The translations under genes and the position numbers were made by a program. A model generated the notes under the pieces. The model did not search any database and had not been told where the DNA came from. It was given only the letters and a program-made list of their open reading frames with translations. Below are positions 56,930-64,000 of a stretch of DNA of 64,000 nt, piece after piece. The DNA is taken from the NCBI RefSeq assembly GCF_000321225.1, contig NW_004452125.1:57570-121569 (forward strand). Reading direction: 5' to 3'. Within the stretch, counting starts at the first letter, position 1. Every line of letters starts with the position of its first letter. This DNA comes from Odobenus rosmarus divergens (Eukaryota > Chordata > Mammalia > Carnivora > Odobenidae).

Positions 56930-58610
56930 GCTGCCTTTAGACAAGCTCTTTCTGGTGTCCCTTTCCCTGGTCCCCACTGGCAGCATGTCTACTTTCAGTG
57001 GTGAGGGCTGTCAGGTTTTCAGATGTTAACAAGTCCACCCAAAACAGCCCCTCCGCTCCAACACCAGCCACTCCTCTCCTCCCCCTTCTGCCTGGAAGCT
57101 GTGGTTCAGGGATCTGCTGTGGGGTCAGGTGAATTTGCAATCTCTTTGGGACCTTCCCCGGTGTATCCTGAAACTGGCCCCGGACATGGGAGGCAGGGGA
57201 AGGCAGAGAGAGAGACGGAAGAAAAAGGAAAGCCACTCCGTATTAGTAAGCAAGGGGACTTAGGAGGCTTGTTTTGGCGGCGGCAAGTGGAGTAGATCTC
57301 CGCACCTGCCTGCCAGAATCTTAAGTTTATATGGAACCTATAACTGGGTTCAGTCGGGTGTCCAGTCCAGACTTCTGTCTCAACACCACATTTCTGTCTC
57401 AACGCTGTATCTTTGGAGCAGAGGACGGGACAGGGGCTGGGGAGCCTCCGATTTCCTGGGTCCAGCTCAAGGGTCAACTGGCGTCGCATCTTTTTGGGGG
57501 GGGTGGAGGGGCATATTACAGTATGTTTTATTCTTTTTTTTAACTTATTGAGAGATAATTGACATACAATATTATATTAGTTTCAGGTGTACAACATCGT
57601 GATTTGATATTTGTATACATTGCGAAATGGTCACCGTAGTGTCTGTCACCTTACAAAGTTACCCTCTGTCACCTTACAAAGTTAATACAGTGTTATCGAC
57701 TGTATTGCCAGGATGTACACGGTCACATCTTCTTGATGACCTCCTCCAACAGCTCTGTGCTTTCATGAATTCTCCCCCTTGATCTCACACTTCTCCATTA
57801 ACTACTGTTTTCCTAGGTGGAGGTGGGACAAGGAGCAGGAAGAAGGGGAGAGAGGAAAAGGGGCAAAGTTCTCTTCAGAGGGGTGGCGCTGTTTATAGTC
57901 CTCTCCCAGCGTCAAATCGCCCTCTGTCATGTGGACCTCCAAATGCTGGCTCTTTTGGGGGGCATATTAGCGGATCCTTCAGAGAAGCCCAATGGGGAGC
58001 TCCGCCCCGCACTCTCCTGACCCCTCCCACCTTCACCCTACTTCCTGTTCGCCTGTCATAACTCTCCCCCCACTCTTTCTTCACGGTCTCTTCGTCCTGA
58101 CTGGGAGCCCCCTTGGTGGCGGGGGTGGGGGGGGTCCTTTGAAGCTCGCTCATGCTCAGTCACCTGCCACAGCACCCTTAGCCCATGGAACTCGGGCTCA
58201 CGGGCCCCCTCCTTCTCAAACGGTGCAAGTACAGATGGCTGGACGACTGCCCCCTGCAGCCTCTGTTCTCTATCACCCTGAGGGCAGCTCGAGAGCGCCT
58301 CCTGCCTTCAGAATCTTCCAGCTGGGAAGCCGGCGCCCCCGTCTCTTTGAGGGCTTCTCCATGGAGCCGCCCTCACCTGCTTTGGTGACATCACTGTGTG
58401 CCCTGCCCTGCCCAGCTGCAGGGCTGCAGTGGGGGGACGCACCCCGAAGCTGGGCTTCCCCCACCCCGCCACCTTTCCCCTTTGACTAAGCACCAGCCAC
58501 ACCCTGCTGAACTGGAGCTGGGGCCTCTCACTGCTTTGTTCTCTGTCCAGGCCTGGGAGACGCCCTCGCACTCAGTCCGCCTGGTCATCTGATTTTCAAC
58601 ATTTGCTCAG
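56930..58610. other. GC-rich block with open frames, unassigned
   Basis: Clearly richer in G+C than the rest of the window, apart from an L1 piece at 57540-57800. It has CCCC/GGGG runs and scattered CpG. Frames of 165 codons (57992-58489, plus) and 127 codons (57489-57106, minus) are Pro/Ser/Gly-rich with no domain, as expected from GC-rich non-coding DNA. It could be a decayed CpG island, a non-coding RNA exon or an unrecognised retroelement. Confidence 0.4.
57540..57800 (-). mobile_element. LINE-1 3' end fragment, antisense
   Basis: GAGAGATAATTGACATACAA and TAGTTTCAGGTGTACAACAT mark the L1 3' UTR in reverse. A 19-bp unit, CTGTCACCTTACAAAGTTA, is duplicated at 57643 and 57666. Confidence 0.8.
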
Positions 58611-58934
58611 GTAATAGATTTTAATTTTTTTTTTTTTTAAATTAAAGGGAGTCTTCCAATTGTATATACTTAAGTCCCACAAAACCCGGCTACCCCATCT
58701 CCTGGGGGAAACTCCTCTCTGACTATTTAAGGAACACCAAAGGCAGGAGAATAAAATGCGATGGGTAGCCCCTGACCCCCCAGTTTGTCTTATTTTAAGA
58801 AACTGGCTTTCAGGCCTCCAATTGATTGGGACATATATTAAGTTAAAATTTGCGGAAGTGTGTTTTGCCCTCATTATTCTAGGTAACTCCGTGGCCAATG
58901 GGACACATATCTCTGTCAATCTACCTGGTCTATC

Positions 58935-59640
58935 AACATAGATACTTTAAAAAAATGAAGTGGAAGCATACACATAATTCTTCAATTTTCTTCTTAACAT
59001 ATTATAAGCATTTCCTTGTCTCTCTGTATAAATCTATATCATTGTGCTTACCATCAGAGTGTATGATAATTTTTGTCCCTATTAATTGACATTTAGATTA
59101 TTCTAATTTTTCCTTATTATAAACATACTTTTTTTTTAAGATTTTATTTATTTATTTGACAGAGAGAGACACAGCGAGAGAGGGAACACAAGCAGGGGGA
59201 GTGGGAGAGGGAGAAGCAGGCTTCCTGCAGAGCAGGGAGCCTGATGTGGGGCTCGATTCCAGGACCCTGGGATCATGACCTGAGCTGAAGGCAGACGCTT
59301 AACGACTAAGCCACCCAGGTGCCCCATAAACATACTTCTTTTATGTGATTTTACTGTCCAACCAGGTCATACAAATTTACACTCACCAAGACTGTATGAT
59401 AATACCCATCCACCCTTGATAAGAGCAGGTGCTATAAATCTTTTTAATTTTTGCCAAATATATAGGCTCTAAACTGTATCTCCTTCCTTTAGTTTGAAAA
59501 AATATGTTATAAATGAAATTGAACATTTTTACCTATGTGTATTAACTTTTCAACTTATTTAACTTTTATTTCTTCTATAGCGAATTGATACTTTATATTC
59601 TCCTATCTTTTAGCTTTGACTGTGGACAGCCATTAGGTCA
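58935..59640 (-). mobile_element. LINE-1 3' UTR fragment, antisense, split by a SINE
   Basis: ATTAATTGACATTTAGATTA and TTTACACTCACCAAGACTGT fit an L1 3' UTR in reverse. SINE at 59131. Confidence 0.6.
59131..59325 (-). mobile_element. Can-SINE, antisense
   Basis: T-run, AAGATTTTATTTATTTATTT, end CCACCCAGGTGCCCC. Perfect duplication ATAAACATACTT (59119, 59326). Confidence 0.96.
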
Positions 59641-60287
59641 ATGTTAGTATAGACTGCACAGGATGGGTAAAGCTCAAGTTTTTCAAGAGCCTGTCGTGGC
59701 ATTACCTCCTGGCAGGTAACTGTACTTAGTGTGGAGTTATCTACTGACAAGGGACACTTTTTCTATAGATGAGCAATTGCACAATGTGTGTGGGGGCTGA
59801 GATTACTTAGTGCAACTGGAGTGTGGCCAGAGGGCCTGACCCAGACAGCAGGTGTGCGGGCTGCAGTGAGGGGAAGGGTTTAAGACTAAGGTTTTGCTGC
59901 ATGACCTTGATTTTCAGAGTCTTCAGGAAAGATCGGGGTGGGATTAGACCTCTTTGGCCATTGGTGGTGAGAATAGTATTTACTGCTCTGAACTGCAAGG
60001 AAGCTGAGTTCTGCCTGCTCAAGAGAGCCCTAGTAAGGCTCCAGCTTAATGTGGCTGCCAGGCCTAGCTAGGCGGCACCAGATCAATTGGCTCCAAATGT
60101 CATTTTTCGTTCAGGGCGAGGAAGGAATTGTGCAGGGGCTGATCTTGAATTTAAGTGGCTGCCCTTGAATTAAGCCACCGCCCTCATGTGGCTTCCAGTT
60201 AGCTCCAGAAAAGGGTTGCCAGACTGAGCGAATAAATACATAATATGCCCCATTAAATTTGAATTTCAGATAAACAAAACAAAAATT

Positions 60288-60471
60288 TTTTAAAGATTTT
60301 ATTTATTTGAGAGAGACAGAGAGAGCATGAGCAAGGGGAGGGGCAGAGGGAGAGGTAGAAGCAGACTTCCCGCTGAGCAGGGAGTCCGACATGGGGCTCC
60401 ATCTGGGGACTTGGGGATCACCACCGGAGCGGAAGGCAGGCGCTCAACTGACTGAGCCACCCAGGCGCCCC
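60288..60471 (-). mobile_element. Can-SINE, antisense
   Basis: TTTTTTAAAGATTTTATTTA start, GAGCCACCCAGGCGCCCC end. Flanks ACAAAACAAAAATTTT / ACAAAACAAATTTT. Confidence 0.95.
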
Positions 60472-60559
60472 TACAAAACAAATTTTAGTACTGAAGTATA
60501 TTCTATGCAATATTTGGAATATACTAAAAAGTATTTGTTGTTTATCTGCAATTCGTATT

Positions 60560-61030
60560 TCACTGAGTATGCTGAATTGTATCTGGCTACCCTCTACTAG
60601 ATCGATGAATTACCTTGAACATAGCTCCCGGTGCCCAGAATCCAAACTATACAGTGTATATTGTATTATGGAGCAGCCCCGTGGTAGAAGAATGGTTTCC
60701 GCTAGGGCTCTAGGAGCGCAAACTTCACAATTAGCAAGACCAGCTTTGATCTTCCAGCGGAAACAGACTTGGAGAATGAAAGAGAATGCATCCCTGGCAG
60801 GTAAGTTTCTCCACAGAGAAGCCACCGCCCACGGCATTGAAAATGCCGGTTCACGCAAGAGAGCTCCGTATTTCCCAGGGCAGAGCCACACTCTCCGCAG
60901 CGAGTTGCCAGAAACACGAGACCCAAAGGAAAACAGTAATTCAGCTGACTGAATATGGCGAATGGGAATTGAAGGCTTAGTGCCTGGAGCTGCATCACTG
61001 CAGAAATATTAGCAAGAACATAGCATTTTT
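60560..61030 (+). other. Repeat-free, CpG-containing stretch with a perfect splice-donor motif
   Basis: No repeat seen. It has several CpG sites and a perfect CAG|GTAAGT donor at 60798-60806. A 127-codon plus-strand frame (60569-60952) overlaps a 93-codon minus-strand one; neither shows a domain. Candidate non-coding exon or regulatory element. Confidence 0.35.
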
Positions 61031-61695
61031 AAGAATGCCGCTTTCTGAAGGGGGATACAGTACGTATAGGTAGCTTTCTCCCGTGTGTTAATGCGTGGTG
61101 CCCAATTTAACCTCTTGGTGGAAGATTTCTTCCAAATGGAGTTTAAATTCCCAGGTTGTGGACTCTGGACAACTGATGTAGACTAACCAGTATCTTGGTG
61201 AACTGAGTCAAGATCTTCTCCATTCTCTCCTTCAGACACCAATGACTTTTTGCCTTGCACTTTGGCAACTGTAAGCACTGGGTTCTGAGAACATAATTTT
61301 ATCTGGGATAATTGCAAATAGGGTCTGCAAATTGGATTGCTTCCTAAATTTGGTAGCTGTAAAGCCAATGTTATGATATTCTTACCTTTCTTTGAACACA
61401 TTGTACTTGTTAAAGGCAGAGTGTATGAGAGGCTGGAAGTTCAACTTCTCTGGTCCAGAATGAATTACACCTTTCCAGAGATCAGCCCAGTCTACTGCCG
61501 TTGAGCAACACTCACTCCATCCAAGCATCGAGGGATGTCTAGAGATACTGCACATAATCAGAGCAAAATCTGGTCAAAATCAGACATGATGGGGGAGGAG
61601 GGATATTAAACCTCAATTTCTTTGGGTTTTTAACTCACCAGGGTAGAAGCTTTTGGATATTATATCCTTTGGACTGTAGCTTAAGAATTTTGGAT

Positions 61696-61724
61696 TTTGA
61701 TTGATTGATTGATTGATTGATTTG
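61696..61724. repeat. (GATT)n microsatellite
   Basis: Six or so GATT units. Confidence 0.9.
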
Positions 61725-62130
61725 TTGTGTTGTTGGAATAGTTCCGATTCTTTTTTAAATTTTTAAATATTTATTTTTTAAATTAAATTTTAGTTAGTTA
61801 ACATATTGGTACAATACTGGTTTCTTGAGTAGAATTCAGTGATCACCCTCATCACAACACGTGCCCTCTTTAATGCCCATCACTCATCTAGGGCATCCCT
61901 TAGCCTCTTCCTTCCATCAAGCCTCAGTGTGTTCTCTATAATTAGAGTCTCTTATGGTTTATTTCCCTCTCTCTTTTTGCCCCCTTCCCATATGTTCATC
62001 TGTTTTCTTTCTTAAATTCCACATATGAGTGAGATCATATGGTATTTGTCTTTCTCTGACTTATTTCGCTTAGCATAATACGCTCTAGCTCCATCCACGT
62101 TGTTGCAAATGGTAAGATTTCATTCTTTTT

Positions 62131-62319
62131 TTTTTTAAGATTTTATTTATTTGACAGTGAGAGAGACAGCAAGAGAGGGAACACCAGCAGGGAGAGTGGG
62201 AGAGGGAGAAGCAGACTCCCCATGGAGCAGGGAGCCGGATGTGGGGCTCGATCCCAGGACCCTGGGATCATGACCTGAGCTGAAGGTAGATGCTTAGTGA
62301 CTGAGCCACCCAGGTACCC
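62131..62319 (-). mobile_element. Can-SINE, antisense
   Basis: T-run, AAGATTTTATTTATTTGACA, end GAGCCACCCAGGTACCC. Perfect 17-bp duplication AAGATTTCATTCTTTTT (62114, 62320). Confidence 0.96.
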
Positions 62320-62358
62320 AAGATTTCATTCTTTTTGATGGCTGCGTAATATTCCATT

Positions 62359-62393
62359 GTGTGTGTGTACACACACACACACACACACACACA
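62359..62393. repeat. (GT)n(AC)n microsatellite
   Basis: GTGTGTGTGTAC followed by about 12 AC units within the L1 3' UTR. The GT and AC arms are complementary inverted sequence. Confidence 0.95.
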
Positions 62394-62974
62394 CCACATC
62401 TTCTTTATCCATTCATCAGTCAATGGACATTTGGGCTTTTTCCATAATTTGGCTATTGTTGACAATGCTGCTATAAACACTGGGGTGCATGTGCCCCTTC
62501 GAATCTGTATTTTTGTATCCTTTGGGAAAATACCTAGTAGTGCAATTGCTGGATTATAGAGTAGTTCTATTTTTAACTTTTGAGGAATCAGATTTTGATC
62601 TCTTTAAAATTTAATCTTCAAATTTCAGTTTCTGAGGAGGAAGTTCATAATGGGAAGGGGTTTTCATTCAAATGTGAAGTAACTTTATATTACTGGAATT
62701 TTATTATTAATTTAAATAATAAAGGATTTGATATAAAGTTATTGGATTATCTAAATACCATGAAGAACCTCTGACAATATGGCTGGATGTAATTAGGTTG
62801 GAAAATAGAATAGGGAGTGTTTAGCCTTGATTACAGATTGGCCCAAAGAAAGAAATTAATGTATTTGCACTATTCCAGACCATATTAAAGTATGCAAAGC
62901 TTGCTAATTAATTTTATGAAGCTAGCATAATCTTAATATCAAAATCTGATATTAAGATAACAGAAAAAAATATA

Positions 62975-63619
62975 CAGTGGTCCTCCTTTATCCAGGGGGA
63001 TATGTTCTGAGACCCCCAGTGGATGCCTGAAACTGGATAGTACTTAACCCTATATATACTATGTTTTTTCCTACACATACGTACCTATGGTAAAGTTTAA
63101 TTTATAAATTAGGTGCAGTCAGAGATTAACAACAACAATAATAAAATAGAGCAATTATAACAATGTACTGTAATAAAAGTTATGTGAATGTGGTCTCTCT
63201 CAAGTTATCTTAATTCCACTGTACTCATTCATCCTTCTAATTGTGATGATATGAGATGATGAAATGTCTAGGTGACGAGACGAGGTGCGGTGAGTGATAT
63301 AGGCATGTGATATAGTGTTAGGCTGCTGTCAATCTTCTTTTTTTTTTAAGACTTTATTTATTTGTCAGAAAGAGAGAGAGAGCACAAGCCGGGGCCGGGG
63401 GCAGCAGGCAGAGGGAGAAGCTGGCTGCCCTCTGAGCAGGGAGCCTGATATGGGACTCGATCCCAGGACCTGGGATCATAACCTGAGCCGAAGGTAGATG
63501 CCTAACTGACTCAGCCACCCAGGTGCCGCTCAGAATGAGGGTCATCTACTTCTGGACCATGGTTGACCATGGGTAACTGAAACAGTGGACAGTGAAACCA
63601 TGAATAAGGGGGACTACTG
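62975..63619. mobile_element. Tigger/pogo-like DNA transposon with a SINE inside
   Basis: Inverted ends CAGTGGTCCTCCTTTATCC and AATAAGGGGGACTACTG are each bordered by TA, the pogo/Tigger target. Internal GGATGCCTGAAACTGGATAG and AATTTATAAATTAGGTGCAG match a non-autonomous element of this group. No transposase. Confidence 0.88.
63338..63529 (-). mobile_element. Can-SINE, antisense, inside the Tigger-like element
   Basis: T-run, AAGACTTTATTTATTTGTC, end CAGCCACCCAGGTGCCGC. Confidence 0.94.
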
Positions 63620-63639
63620 TACAGCTAGTTCATTTCATT

Positions 63640-64000
63640 CATGAGAGTTATGTTCCATACAATTGCCACAGACCCTGACTTAGTGAATACTGACCCATCG
63701 CTCTTAGGGGAAATACACAGTTAGGTTCCTGCAAGCCTCCGGGCATAATATTTTCATCAACCAATTAATGCATAACCTTGTTTTATGTGTGTTTCTGTTT
63801 AGAGACACCTTGTTTATTATATATTGTTCTTTATTAACACTGAACACATGGCCAACCCATGCCTATAAGTCATGCCTGAATGAAGCTTTCCTAAGACACA
63901 TATTTTCTCCCAAAGGCACATCACAGTCTTTTTACACATAGGCATCCTGGACAATACTTCAGCACTATGGTTATGGGCCATTTTAAACATTGAAATCACC
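63640..64000. mobile_element. Probable old DNA-transposon remnant, to window edge
   Basis: GAGTTATGTTCCATACAATT, CCTGACTTAGTGAATACTGA, GTTAGGTTCCTGCAAGCCTC and GGGCCATTTTAAACATTGAA are familiar from a mammalian MER-type element. Family not assigned and right end cut by the window. Confidence 0.5.

Larger units (their letters stand above)
61745..62590 (-). mobile_element. LINE-1 3' end, antisense, young-looking, split by a SINE
   Basis: AAATTTTAGTTAGTTAACAT, TCACCCTCATCACAACACGT, CATATGAGTGAGATCATATG and AACACTGGGGTGCATGTGCC form a well-preserved carnivore L1 3' UTR in reverse, truncated at about 62590. SINE at 62131. Confidence 0.88.

Noticed and set aside
57992..58489. 165-codon frame, the longest in the window
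   Set aside because: Pro/Ser/Gly-rich with no motif, in GC-rich DNA where stop codons are rare, and overlapped by open frames on both strands. Not called as a gene.

Overview
The window is nuclear DNA from a carnivoran mammal. It is full of tRNA-derived Can-SINEs, recognisable by a GGGGCGCCTGGGTGGCTCAG head and an AAATAAA...AAATCTT tail. The copies have the form I associate with bears, pandas, seals and mustelids (Arctoidea). I see neither the canid form (GGGATCCCTGGGTGGCGCAG) nor the felid form, so a dog or a cat is unlikely. One 50-base run of N (10811-10860) shows this is a draft assembly.

The only protein-coding gene I can support is the 3' two thirds of RAB18, on the plus strand. Five coding exons (8007-8068, 13091-13163, 14605-14723, 14796-14862, 18477-18652) join in phase with GT/AG junctions. 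They encode residues 42-206 of the 206-residue Rab18 GTPase, including the G3 (DTAGQE), G4 (NKID) and G5 (SAK) boxes and the prenylated C-terminus. The 5' exons (start codon and P-loop) lie off the left edge, so 1-8006 is intron. The 3' UTR probably runs to a poly(A) signal at 20432. The stretch from the last exon to about 21.79 kb has no Can-SINE or L1.

From about 21.8 kb to the right edge I find no second gene. In human the next gene downstream is the homeobox gene MKX, some distance away. This tract is mostly 5'-truncated LINE-1 remnants, nearly all in antisense orientation, with about 30 Can-SINEs, two MLT1-type LTRs, MIRs and a TA-flanked Tigger/pogo-like DNA transposon at the right end. 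Most other long open frames are translations of L1 ORF2 or SINEs, or short chance frames. Four repeat-poor stretches (48780-49260, 54830-55500, 56400-56820, 60560-61030) are candidate conserved non-coding DNA, and 56.9-58.6 kb is unusually GC-rich.

The most unusual observations are structural. A ~350-bp segment of RAB18 intron at 8382 recurs ~97% identical inside a broken SINE next to the assembly gap. Two SINEs have inserted twice at the same target at two separate loci. There is a SINE dimer with a single target duplication, and a ~52-bp L1 3'-end micro-insertion with a full target duplication. I found no new gene system, CRISPR array, operon or intact mobile element.
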